A DNA stretch of 64,000 bases from contig NZ_CP114909.1 of assembly GCF_027497355.1 (NCBI RefSeq), positions 4,049,001 through 4,113,000 on the forward strand, in the 5' to 3' direction. The DNA comes from Micromonospora sp. WMMA1947 (GTDB lineage: Bacteria; Actinomycetota; Actinomycetes; Mycobacteriales; Micromonosporaceae). The notes beneath the pieces were generated by a model. The model was not told where the DNA came from. It did not search any database and saw only the letters and a list, made by a program, of their open reading frames with translations. Shown in pieces: positions 32,422-41,208 of this stretch; within the stretch, counting starts at the first letter, position 1, and each line of letters starts with the position of its first letter. Both the position numbers and the translations under genes were made by a program.

Positions 32422-34926
32422 TCAGCCCGCCGTCCGGGTGGGCCGGACCGTCCCCAGGCTCGCGCGGATGACGGCGAACTGCTTCGAGGCGGCCGGCCAG
32501 TCGGCGTCGGACGTGGTCCAGCCGAGCGTCCAGCCGGCCCGCTCGCCGGGCAGGACGCGCAACGCGCGCATCCGCTCTCCGTAGGGTGCGGTCCAGACGC
32601 ACTCCCACGCCGCGCCCGGTCCGTCGGCCTCCAGCCGGATCTTCTCGTACTGCGGAAGCCGGCCCGCGGAGGTCAGGTCCCGCTCGGACGACTTCAGCCG
32701 GCCCACCGGGTCACCGCCCGGGTACGGCTCGACGCCCAGGATGCGCCGCGTGGCCGGATCCTGGAAGCAGGTGGTGTCACCGGAGCGCAGTTGCAGCCAG
32801 CCGGCGGGCAGGGCGATGCGGAAGCCGCCGGTGTCGGCGGGCCAGACCCAGCCGGCGGGAACCGCCACCGGCGGGTTGTCCGGGGGCGGCCCCTTGCGGA
32901 CCGGCGTGCCGGCCACGTCGGGCCGGACGCACGGGAACGGCGGAGGCGGCGCCCCCGGCCCGGGCGGGCGGTCCCAGGGCTGTGCGACGGCCTCGCGGGA
33001 GCGGTCCCCCTGCGGTGGATCGTCGCGACCACCGGTGATCGCCAGCGCGGTGCCCACACCCGTCGCCACGGCGAGCAGCACGGCCCCCAGGACGAGTCCC
33101 CACCGGTGCAGCGGGTTTCCGCCCCCGGCCGGGACCGGAGGCTCGGCGGGGCGGGGGACCCCGGCGGGCCGGGGCGGGGCGGGATGCACCGCGCCGCTGT
33201 CGACCGGCCCGCTGTGTGCGACGGGGGGAGGCGTGGTGACCGGCGCGGCGCCGGGGCCGACGATGTGCACCGGGCTGAGGGCGTCGGCGCGGGGTGCCGA
33301 CTCGGGGCCGGCCGGGCTGCCCGGGTCGACGAAGCTGGTGAGGACCGTCGGACCGAGGCTGATCGGGCCCGGGCGGGCCGGCCCGCCCCGGGGCGGCTCC
33401 ACTGTCGCGCCGGGAGCGGCCTGCCCGGGTTCACCCGCGGTGCCTCGCTCCGGCGCACCCGCTCGGCCCCGTTCCGGTTCACCGTCCCGGCCCCGCTCCG
33501 GCTCGCCGCTCCGGCTCTGCCCGGGTGGCACGGCCCGGCCGACCGCGGCCGCGCGGCCGACAGCGCCCGCGCGGCCGACAGCGCCCGAGCCGGTCCCGGC
33601 CGAGCCGCCGACCGCACCCGAGCCGTTGGCCGCCGGGTCACCGACCACGCTCGCGCCGCTGTTCGCATCCGCACGGCGGTTCGCCTCCCCACGGCCGGTC
33701 GAGGACGAGGGGTCGCCCGTGTCCGCGCGCCGGAGTGCGCCCGAACGACCGCCCGGGGACGACTGACCGACGGCGTCCGCCCGTCCGGTGGGGACCGGCC
33801 GGGACGCCGTACCGGAGGGAGCCGCCGGGCCGGACGTGTCCGCCACGTCGCCCGATGGTGACGCGCGGTCGCCCTCGGTGGGCGGCGCCCATTCGCTGCG
33901 CTTCGCCGCCCGGCTCCACGCCCGGGCGGCGGCGGCCGGTGGCATCAGGTCCGGGTAGATGCCGCCGGGAGCCGCTGCCGGGCTGCCCGGTGGCCCCGGC
34001 TCGTCACCGGCCCCGGCCCGCGCCGCGACGTCGTTCTCGCGTCCGCCGGCGGGCCGGTCGGACGACGCGGCGGTGGCGCGGCCCGCGGACCCGGCGGCCT
34101 CCGCGTCGGCCTCCGACACCGCGGCGACGCCGAGCAGGCGGGCCGTCTCGCGGTGCCCGAGGCGGGTACGCGGATCGCGGCGCAGCAGCCCGGTCAGCAC
34201 CGGTGTCAGCGGGCCGGCGTGCGGGGCCGGATCGGGCGGCCGGGTGGCGAGCGCGGCGAGCGTGGCCATCGCGGTGCTGCGGGCGTACGGCGAGCGGCCC
34301 TCCACCGCGGCGTGCAGCGTGGCGCCGAGCGACCACATGTCCGCCTCGACGCTGGACACGCCCTCGGCGGCCCGTTCCGGTGCCACGTACTGGGGGGAGC
34401 CGAGGACCAGGCCGGGCCGGGTCATCGCGCCGTCGCCGCCCTCGAACACGGCCAGCCCGAAGTCGGTGAGCAGGACCCGGCCGTCCCGGGCCAGCAGCAC
34501 GTTCGCGGGCTTCACGTCCCGGTGCAGCACTCCGGCTTCGTGCGCGGCGCGCAGCGCGGCGAGCACCGACAGGCCGATCTCGGCGGCCCGCCCGGGCGGA
34601 AGCGGGCCGTCGTTCTCGATGATCTCCTGGAGCGAGCGGGACGGGACGTACTCCATGATCAGCCAGGGTTCGCCCTGGACCCGGACCACGTCGTAGACCC
34701 GCACCACGTTGGGGTGGTTGAGGCGCGCCGACGTCCGCGCCTCGCGCAGCGTACGGGCGCGCAGTTCGTCCCGCTCGTTCTCGGCGAGCCAGTTCGGCGG
34801 CACGACCTGCTTCACCGCGACCTCGCGTTGCAGCTCCTCGTCGCGCGCCCGCCAGACCTGGCCCATCCCGCCGCGGCCGACCAGTTCGAGCAGGCGGTAC
34901 CGCCCCGCGATCACTACCTCCCGCAC
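32422..34926 (-). CDS. PASTA-less transmembrane serine/threonine protein kinase
   Basis: About 834 residues. N-terminal Hanks-type kinase (residues about 8-265): glycine loop ELVGRGGMGQVWRARDEELQ, VAVKQV lysine, LHRDVKPANVLL catalytic loop, LLTDFGLAVFEGG, SPQYVAPERAAEG. Then a long Pro/Ala/Gly-rich linker of about 330 residues, a membrane helix (WGLVLGAVLLAVATGVGTAL) and an extracellular domain of about 190 residues with two cysteines and no PASTA repeats. GTG 34926 is chosen because GAGGAG lies four bases upstream; GTG 34938 is the longest option. The outer domain resembles unnamed sensor domains of other actinobacterial kinases; ligand unknown. Confidence 0.9.
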   Translation of the reverse strand: MREVVIAGRYRLLELVGRGGMGQVWRARDEELQREVAVKQVVPPNWLAENERDELRARTLREARTSARLNHPNVVRVYDVVRVQGEPWLIMEYVPSRSLQEIIENDGPLPPGRAAEIGLSVLAALRAAHEAGVLHRDVKPANVLLARDGRVLLTDFGLAVFEGGDGAMTRPGLVLGSPQYVAPERAAEGVSSVEADMWSLGATLHAAVEGRSPYARSTAMATLAALATRPPDPAPHAGPLTPVLTGLLRRDPRTRLGHRETARLLGVAAVSEADAEAAGSAGRATAASSDRPAGGRENDVAARAGAGDEPGPPGSPAAAPGGIYPDLMPPAAAARAWSRAAKRSEWAPPTEGDRASPSGDVADTSGPAAPSGTASRPVPTGRADAVGQSSPGGRSGALRRADTGDPSSSTGRGEANRRADANSGASVVGDPAANGSGAVGGSAGTGSGAVGRAGAVGRAAAVGRAVPPGQSRSGEPERGRDGEPERGRAGAPERGTAGEPGQAAPGATVEPPRGGPARPGPISLGPTVLTSFVDPGSPAGPESAPRADALSPVHIVGPGAAPVTTPPPVAHSGPVDSGAVHPAPPRPAGVPRPAEPPVPAGGGNPLHRWGLVLGAVLLAVATGVGTALAITGGRDDPPQGDRSREAVAQPWDRPPGPGAPPPPFPCVRPDVAGTPVRKGPPPDNPPVAVPAGWVWPADTGGFRIALPAGWLQLRSGDTTCFQDPATRRILGVEPYPGGDPVGRLKSSERDLTSAGRLPQYEKIRLEADGPGAAWECVWTAPYGERMRALRVLPGERAGWTLGWTTSDADWPAASKQFAVIRASLGTVRPTRTAG

Positions 34927-35006
34927 CGCACTCCTCACCGCTGGTCAGTGGTCCACAATAGCCAACGGATCGGACGGTACCTATCGCATGTCAGTGCGTC
35001 ATTCCC

Positions 35007-36332
35007 CTAACTTGCCGCGCCGGCGAGCAGATTCCCCTCCGGGACGGCGATCGACGACCGGTCGCCGGCCAGCAGGGCGGTGGCCCGGCGGGCCTGGAAC
35101 GCGTCGTGGTCGCGGCGGGCGGTGGCGTAGGCGGCGGCGGTCCGGGCGGCGATGGCCGACCAGGTGTACCGACGGCTGACCATGGTCCGGGCCTTGCGCG
35201 CCACCCTCCGGGCGAACACCTCGTCGCCGAGCAGCCGGTCGACGGCACCGGCCAGCGCGTCCGGGTCGCCGTGCGGGAACGTCACCCCGGTCACCCCGGG
35301 CTCGACGATCTCGGCGAGCCCGCCGGTACGCGCGACAGCGAGCGGCGCGCCGGCCGCTGCCGCCTCCAGCGCGATCATGCCGAACGGCTCGTAGAGGCTG
35401 GGGATCACCGTGGCGTCGGTGGCGGCGAGCACCGCGGGAAGCTGGGTGGCGTCCATGAAACCGGCGAACCGGACGGTGTCCCCGAGGTGCAGCCGCCGCG
35501 CCTGGTCGACCAGTTCGTCGCGGTACGGCCCGTCCCCGGCGATCACCACCCGCAGGCCGGGGTGCCGCTTCGCCAGGTGCGGCACGGCGTGCACCAGGTG
35601 CTGCACGCCCTTCTCGTAGACCAGCCGGCCGGCGTACCCGACGAGCGGCCCGCCCGCGGCGAAGCGTGCCCGGGCGGAGGCGACCGCGTGCGGCCGGGCA
35701 CGCCAGGCCCGGTCGTCGACGCCGTTGGCGACCACGTCGATGCGCCCGGCCGGTACGCCGAACAGCCGGGCCACCTGGTCGCGCATGTATCCGGAGCAGG
35801 CGATCACCCGCCCGGAGGCGTTGCTCAGCCAGTGCTCGACGCCGTGGATGGTGCGGTTCATCTCCTCCGGCAGCCAGCCCTGGTGCCGGCCCGCCTCGGT
35901 GGCGTGGATGGTGGTCACCAGCGGCACGTCCAGGTGTTCGGCCAGCGTGACGGCGGTGTGCGCGACGAGCCAGTCGTGGGCGTGGATCACGTCGTAGGAG
36001 GCGGACGAGGCGGCGCGCAGCGCGGCCCGGGTCAGCGTGTGGTTGAACGCCATGGTCCAGGCCAGCAGCGAATCGGTGGCGAGCGGGAACCGGACCGGGT
36101 CCTCGGCGGCGCGGACGACGCGCACGCCGTCGGCGTACTCCTCGAGGGGAGCGCCCGCGGCGTGGCGGGTGACGACGGTGACCTCGTGCCCGGCGGCGGC
36201 CAGCGCCACGGACAGCGCGTGGACGTGGCGGCCGAGGCCACCGACGAGCACCGGCGGGTACTCCCAGGAGAGCAGCAGCACCCGCAGGCGCCGGGCGGGC
36301 TGGATGTCGATCACTTCGGCGTCAGCTGACAC
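35007..36332 (-). CDS. GT4 family glycosyltransferase (glycogen synthase-like)
   Basis: A 441-residue GT-B transferase. N-terminal domain: LLLSWEYPPVLVGGLGRHVH, HAHDWLVAHTAVTLAEHL; C-terminal nucleotide-sugar domain: VGYAGRLVYEKGVQHLVHAV, VVIAGDGPYRDEL, and the Ex7E site in IPSLYEPFGMIALEAAAAG. Closest in character to actinobacterial GlgA-like/GlgM alpha-glucan transferases. It lies next to two glycogen-degrading type glycosidase genes and a protein kinase. ADP-glucose as donor is likely but not proven. Confidence 0.88.
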   Translation of the reverse strand: MSADAEVIDIQPARRLRVLLLSWEYPPVLVGGLGRHVHALSVALAAAGHEVTVVTRHAAGAPLEEYADGVRVVRAAEDPVRFPLATDSLLAWTMAFNHTLTRAALRAASSASYDVIHAHDWLVAHTAVTLAEHLDVPLVTTIHATEAGRHQGWLPEEMNRTIHGVEHWLSNASGRVIACSGYMRDQVARLFGVPAGRIDVVANGVDDRAWRARPHAVASARARFAAGGPLVGYAGRLVYEKGVQHLVHAVPHLAKRHPGLRVVIAGDGPYRDELVDQARRLHLGDTVRFAGFMDATQLPAVLAATDATVIPSLYEPFGMIALEAAAAGAPLAVARTGGLAEIVEPGVTGVTFPHGDPDALAGAVDRLLGDEVFARRVARKARTMVSRRYTWSAIAARTAAAYATARRDHDAFQARRATALLAGDRSSIAVPEGNLLAGAAS

Positions 36333-36420
36333 GCGGCCCCCTTTGAGTTGTGGGCCCCACCCCGGCGGCGGCGTCGCCGCGCTCCGGTGGGGTCGGCACC
36401 CATCCTGCCGAGGGGTCGAT

Positions 36421-36442
36421 AACCGGCGGCGACGCGCCGGTT
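36421..36442 (-). terminator. Hairpin after the amylo-1,6-glucosidase gene
   Basis: AACCGGCG (36421-36428) pairs with CGCCGGTT (36435-36442), 17 bases past the stop. Next to it the perfect palindrome GTAACGCGTTAC (36451-36462) contains the stop codon itself. Confidence 0.45.
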
Positions 36443-36458
36443 GCCGGTCTGTAACGCG

Positions 36459-38402
36459 TTACCGGCGCGTGCGCCGCGCGCGCAGCAGCTCGGCCACCGA
36501 CCACGCCTGGAACGGGCACCCGGTGGCCCTGTGCGGTGCCGCGCCGTCGGCGGTCTCGCTCACCGAGCCCAGGCCGTCCTCGGCCAGGTGACCCACCAGG
36601 CCCACCAGCAGGTCGTCGGTGGGCAGCCCGGCCCGGCGGTACGCGTCGAGCAGCGGCCCGGCCAGCCACGGCCAGACGGTGCCCTGGTGGTACGCGGAGT
36701 CCCGCTCGGCGGGTCCGCCCCGGTGCCGCCCGGTGAAGCCGGGGGAGTCCGGGGCGAGGCTGCGCGGGCCGAGCGGGGTGAACAGCGCCTCGGTGACGCG
36801 GCGTAGCACGGCCTCGTCCGGCTCCAGCGGCGCGTGCGGCAGGGACCAGGCGAGCAGCTGGTTGGGGCGCAGCAGGTCGTCATCGTGGTGCGTGGCCCCG
36901 CCCAGCGGGTACGCGGGCGCCGGGGCGTCCACCACGTCGTACAGCCAGCCGGCCGGGGCGGGGAAGCGCTCCCGGAACGCGGCGGTGGCCCGGCGGTGCA
37001 GGGCGTGCAGCGCGGCGGCGTCGCGCCCGGCCAGCTCGGTCAGCTCGGCGAGCCCGGCCAGCCCGTTGATCCACAGCGCGTTGACCTCGACCGGTTTGCC
37101 GGTACGCGGGGTCACCGGCACCCCGTACACCCGGGCGTCCATCCAGGTGAGCGCCACGTCCGGCGGGCCGCCCTGGGCCAGCAGGCCGTCGGCCGGGTCG
37201 ACGCCGATGCCGTACCGGGTGCCCGCCACGTGCGCCTCGACCACGCCGTGAAGGGCGGGCAGCAGCTCGTCGCCCAGGTCGGTGTCGCCGGTGACGGTGA
37301 CGTGCCGGTGCACCGCGTGCAGGAACCACAGCGTCGCGTCGACGGTGTTGTACTCGACCCGCCCGGTGTCGGCGGTGTTCGCCAGCATGCCCTCGCTCAG
37401 CGTGGCCGCGTACGCCCGCAGCAGGTCCCGGCCCTCGTCGGCCCGGTTCGTGCACAGGAACAGGCCCTCGTAGGAGATCATCGTGTCCCGCGACCAGGCC
37501 CCGAACCAGGGGTAGCCGGCGACCACGTCCGGGCCGGTGGCGGTGCGCACCACGAAGGCGTCGGCGGCGAGCGCGAGCGTCGCCTCGACCGCGTCGCCGG
37601 GTTTCGCCGCGGCGACCACCGCCCGGCTGCGCCGCCGGGTCGCCTCGACCACCGCGGTCGCCGGGGGCGGCTCCTCGGCCAGGTCGTCCGCCCAGGCCAG
37701 CACCGACACTGTCGCGCCGGGCTCGTCGAGCGCGCCGGTGAACCGGCCCGCGTACCAGAGGTCCTCGTCCGGGTGCAGGCCGCGCTCGGCCTCGGTCCGG
37801 TGACGCACCCCGTGCCACCACTGCCCCTCCGGCGTCCAGTCCGGCCCGGCCAGGCGATATGCGCCGTCGACCACCGCGCCGCCGGCCGCCGGCTCCAGCC
37901 GGGGCGCCGGGCCGTCGGCGCGCCGCTCGCCGTGCGCGTCGCGCCAGGTGCAGGCGGCGGCCAGGTCCAGCCGCACCGGGCCGCCGGAGATCAGCCGGTG
38001 CACCACCGCCACGCAGGAGCGGCCGTACGTCATGGCGATCTCCCGCTCGATCACCACGTCGCCGACGCGCCACCGCCAGCGGGGCACCCCGTCGGCCAGG
38101 TCGAAGTGCTCCAGCAGCTCGAAGCCGCGCGGGTCGACCACGCCCGAGGACCACTCGTGCGCGCCGAGGCGGACCTGCCGCCCCGACGGCAGCGTCACCG
38201 CCGGGTCCAGGCTCACCAGTCCCACCTTGCGGGACGCCGGCGTGTCACCGGCCACCACGAGCAGCCCGTGGTAGCGCCGGGTGCGCAGTCCGGCGACGGT
38301 GCCCATGGCGTACCCGCCGCGCCCGTCCGTGACCAGCCATTCCCGCGAGGCGGCGGTGGACAGCTCGCCGCAGACCCGCGGCCCGAAACGGATGTCGATC
38401 AA
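36459..38402 (-). CDS. Amylo-alpha-1,6-glucosidase (glycogen debranching type)
   Basis: About 647 residues. An N-terminal beta-sandwich domain with REWLVTDGRGGYAMGTVAGL, then RTRRYHGLLV, and a C-terminal (alpha/alpha)6 domain with AGYPWFGAWSRDTMISYEGL, ADTGRVEYNTVDATLWFLHA and SAYHQGTVWPWLAGPLLDAY, typical of GDE_C (GH133-like) proteins. It removes alpha-1,6-glucosyl stubs from limit dextrin. The start is probably TTG 38402 (GGAGG with four-base spacing; product begins MIDIRFGP); ATG 38432 gives ten more residues without a ribosome binding site. Divergent from the GH63-like gene. Confidence 0.88.
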   Translation of the reverse strand: MIDIRFGPRVCGELSTAASREWLVTDGRGGYAMGTVAGLRTRRYHGLLVVAGDTPASRKVGLVSLDPAVTLPSGRQVRLGAHEWSSGVVDPRGFELLEHFDLADGVPRWRWRVGDVVIEREIAMTYGRSCVAVVHRLISGGPVRLDLAAACTWRDAHGERRADGPAPRLEPAAGGAVVDGAYRLAGPDWTPEGQWWHGVRHRTEAERGLHPDEDLWYAGRFTGALDEPGATVSVLAWADDLAEEPPPATAVVEATRRRSRAVVAAAKPGDAVEATLALAADAFVVRTATGPDVVAGYPWFGAWSRDTMISYEGLFLCTNRADEGRDLLRAYAATLSEGMLANTADTGRVEYNTVDATLWFLHAVHRHVTVTGDTDLGDELLPALHGVVEAHVAGTRYGIGVDPADGLLAQGGPPDVALTWMDARVYGVPVTPRTGKPVEVNALWINGLAGLAELTELAGRDAAALHALHRRATAAFRERFPAPAGWLYDVVDAPAPAYPLGGATHHDDDLLRPNQLLAWSLPHAPLEPDEAVLRRVTEALFTPLGPRSLAPDSPGFTGRHRGGPAERDSAYHQGTVWPWLAGPLLDAYRRAGLPTDDLLVGLVGHLAEDGLGSVSETADGAAPHRATGCPFQAWSVAELLRARRTRR

Positions 38403-38444
38403 CTTTCCTCCACCGCCAGCGAGGTGTGACATGCCACGGCGACA

Positions 38445-41165
38445 ATGGCCGCTGTGGAGAAGTACCCCGGTGGCGTCGAAGATGTGCCAGTGATCACCGA
38501 CCGGTCGACCTCCGCGTCCCCCGACCCCGAGCGGCACCGGCTCGCCCAGGCCGACGCCGGGGAGCAGGACTGGCGCGCATGGGGCCCCTATCTGTCCGAG
38601 CGGGCGTGGGGGACGGTACGGGAGGACTACAGCGAGCACGGTACGGCGTGGGACTACTTCCCCCACGACCACGCGCGGTCCCGAGCGTACCGGTGGAACG
38701 AGGACGGCATGGCCGGCGTCTGTGACGACCGGCAGACGTTCTGCTTCGCCCTCGCGCTGTGGAACGGGCGCGACCCGATCCTCAAGGAGCGGATGTTCGG
38801 CCTCGGCGGCGACGGCGGCAACCACGGGGAGGACGTCAAGGAGTACTGGTGGTACCTCGACAGCACCCCGACGCACTCCTTCATGCGCTGGCGCTACCAC
38901 TACCCGCAGGCCGCCTTCCCGTACGACGAGTTGGTCGCGGTGAACGCGCTGCGCGGCCGGGACGACACCGAGTACGAGCTGGTGGACACCGGCATCTTCG
39001 ACGACGACAGGTACTGGGCGGTCACCGTCGACTACGCCAAGGCGTCACCGACCGACATGTGCGTGGTGATCACCGTGGCGAACCGGGCCGACACCGACGA
39101 GACCCTGCACGTGCTGCCCACGCTCTGGTTCCGCAACACCTGGGCGTGGGGGCTGCCCGGCACCGACCGGATGCCGAAGCTGGTCGGCGAGGCGGCCGGG
39201 GAGGGGGCCGGCGCCCGGCTCGTGGGTGAGCACTGGGTGCTCGGCCAGCTGCTGCTGGAGGGCGACGGCGACCCGGTGCCGCTGCTGTGCGACAACGAGA
39301 CCAACGCCGAGCGGCTGTGGGGGCTGCCGGGGCGGTCGGCGTACCCCAAGGACGGCATCAACGACCACGTCGTGGCCGGCGCCGCCACCGTCAACCCGGA
39401 CCGCACCGGCACCAAGGGGGCGCTGCACTACGTGCTCGACGTGCCGGCCGGCGAGCAACGCCAGATCCGGCTGCGGCTGACGCGGACCGCGCCGCCCCCG
39501 GCCACCACGCCGCCCGCCCCGGCCGACCTGGGCGACGGGTTCGACGCCGTGCTCTGGGCGCGCCGGGCCGAGGCGAACCGGTTCTTCGACAGCGTCATCC
39601 CGGACGCCGCCACGCCGGACGAGGCGCTGGTGGCGCGCCAGGCCATCGCCGGGCTGATGTGGGGCAAGCAGTTCTACCACTTCGACGTCGAGCGGTGGCT
39701 GACCGGCGACCCCGGGTCGGCGCCGCCGCCGGCCGGCCGCCGGCACGGGCGCAACAGCGCCTGGTGGCACATGAACAGCTTCGACGTGATCTCCATGCCG
39801 GACCCGTGGGAGTACCCCTGGTACGCGGCCTGGGACCTGGCCTTCCACTGCGTCACCATCGCCCGCGTCGACCCGGGTTTCGCCAAGGAGCAGATCCTGC
39901 TGCTGCTGCGGGAGTGGTACCTGCACCCCAACGGGCAGATCCCGGCGTACGAGTGGGCGTTCGGTGACGTGAACCCGCCGGTGCACGCCTGGGCGGCGCT
40001 GAAGGTCTTCGAGATCGACGGCTCCCGCGACCACGAGTTCCTCGCCCGGGTGATGCACAAGCTGCTGCTCAACTTCACCTGGTGGGTCAACCGCAAGGAC
40101 ACCGGCGGCAACAACGTCTTCGAGGGCGGCTTCCTCGGGCTGGACAACGTCGGCCCGTTCGACCGCTCGGCCGCGCTGCCGGTGGCCGGGACGCTGGAGC
40201 AGTCCGACGGCACCGGCTGGATGGCCATGTACGCGCTCAACCTGCTCGACATGGCCATCGTGCTGGCCGAGCATGACCGCGCGTACGTGGACACCGCCAC
40301 CAAGTTCTTCGAGCACTTCGCGTACATCGCCGCCGCCGCGTACCACCAGGGGCTGTGGGACGCCGAGGACGCGTTCTTCTACGACGTGCTGCGCCTGGCC
40401 GACGGCACGAAGGTGCCGCTGAAGGTCCGCTCGGTGGTCGGGCTGCTGCCGCTCGCCGCCGTCACCCGGCTGACCGCCCGGACCATGCGGCGGCTGCCCG
40501 AGCTGGGCGCGCGGCTGCGCTGGTTCCTCACCAACCGGCCCGAGTACGCCGAGGTGATCGGCGCCCGCCGGATCGGGCCCGACGGCCGCCAGCAGCGGCT
40601 GCTGTCGATGGTCGCCCCGGACCAGGTGGTACGGCTGCTGGCCCGGATGCTCGACACCGACGAGTTCCTCTCCGAGTACGGGCTGCGCACGCTGTCCCGG
40701 GCCCACCTGGACAAGCCGTTCACCGTCACGCTCGGCGGGCAGGAGTTCAGCGTCGGTTACGAGCCGGCCGAGTCGACAAGCGGCCTGTTCGGCGGCAACT
40801 CCAACTGGCGCGGCCCGATCTGGATGCCGACGAACTTCCTGCTGATCAGCGCGCTGCGCGACTACGCGGCGTTCTTCGGCGACGACCTCCAGGTCGAGTA
40901 CCCGACCCGGTCCGGGGTGAAGCGCACGCTGGACGAGATCGCCGACGACCTGTCCGCGCGGCTGATCTCGCTGTTCACCCGCGACGGGTGGGGGCGGCGG
41001 CCGATCTACGGCGCCGCGCAGCTGTTCCAGACCCACCCGGACTGGCGCGACCTGATCTGCTTCCCGGAGTACTTCCACGGCGACAACGGCGCCGGCCTGG
41101 GCGCCTGGCACCAGACGGGCTGGACCGCGCTGGTCGCCGACCTGATCCTCACGTTGCGCCGCTGA
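38445..41165 (+). CDS. GH63/MGH1-like glucosidase
   Basis: Up to 906 residues, no signal peptide. Conserved blocks: RNA-polymerase-unlike glucosidase start AWGPYLSERAWGTVREDYSE, then YRWNEDGMAGVCDDRQTFCF and ALWNGRDPILKERMFGL; the (alpha/alpha)6 catalytic part has SFDVISMPDPWEYPWYAAWD, GQIPAYEWAFGDVNPPVHAW, the LFGGNSNWRGPIWMPTNFL block and an FHGDNGAGLGAWHQTGWTAL end. Related to MGH1-like and eukaryotic processing glucosidases; the actinobacterial members probably act on alpha-glucosides such as glycogen fragments or glucosylglycerate. The start is uncertain because ATG 38445 has no ribosome binding site; GTG 38454, 38484 or 38490 are options. Confidence 0.85.
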   Translation: MAAVEKYPGGVEDVPVITDRSTSASPDPERHRLAQADAGEQDWRAWGPYLSERAWGTVREDYSEHGTAWDYFPHDHARSRAYRWNEDGMAGVCDDRQTFCFALALWNGRDPILKERMFGLGGDGGNHGEDVKEYWWYLDSTPTHSFMRWRYHYPQAAFPYDELVAVNALRGRDDTEYELVDTGIFDDDRYWAVTVDYAKASPTDMCVVITVANRADTDETLHVLPTLWFRNTWAWGLPGTDRMPKLVGEAAGEGAGARLVGEHWVLGQLLLEGDGDPVPLLCDNETNAERLWGLPGRSAYPKDGINDHVVAGAATVNPDRTGTKGALHYVLDVPAGEQRQIRLRLTRTAPPPATTPPAPADLGDGFDAVLWARRAEANRFFDSVIPDAATPDEALVARQAIAGLMWGKQFYHFDVERWLTGDPGSAPPPAGRRHGRNSAWWHMNSFDVISMPDPWEYPWYAAWDLAFHCVTIARVDPGFAKEQILLLLREWYLHPNGQIPAYEWAFGDVNPPVHAWAALKVFEIDGSRDHEFLARVMHKLLLNFTWWVNRKDTGGNNVFEGGFLGLDNVGPFDRSAALPVAGTLEQSDGTGWMAMYALNLLDMAIVLAEHDRAYVDTATKFFEHFAYIAAAAYHQGLWDAEDAFFYDVLRLADGTKVPLKVRSVVGLLPLAAVTRLTARTMRRLPELGARLRWFLTNRPEYAEVIGARRIGPDGRQQRLLSMVAPDQVVRLLARMLDTDEFLSEYGLRTLSRAHLDKPFTVTLGGQEFSVGYEPAESTSGLFGGNSNWRGPIWMPTNFLLISALRDYAAFFGDDLQVEYPTRSGVKRTLDEIADDLSARLISLFTRDGWGRRPIYGAAQLFQTHPDWRDLICFPEYFHGDNGAGLGAWHQTGWTALVADLILTLRR

Positions 41166-41201
41166 GGCTCGGGGCGCGACGGTTCCGCCGCGCCCCGAGC
41201 C
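41166..41201. terminator. Strong bidirectional hairpin terminator
   Basis: GGCTCGGGGCGCG (41166-41178) and CGCGCCCCGAGCC (41189-41201) form a perfect 13-bp stem with a 10-base loop, exactly filling the space between two convergent genes. Confidence 0.75.
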
Positions 41202-41208
41202 CCGGGCC

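Noticed and set aside
35106..36329. 407-codon plus-strand frame opposite the GT4 gene
   Set aside because: Shadow frame; the minus strand encodes full GT-B motifs.
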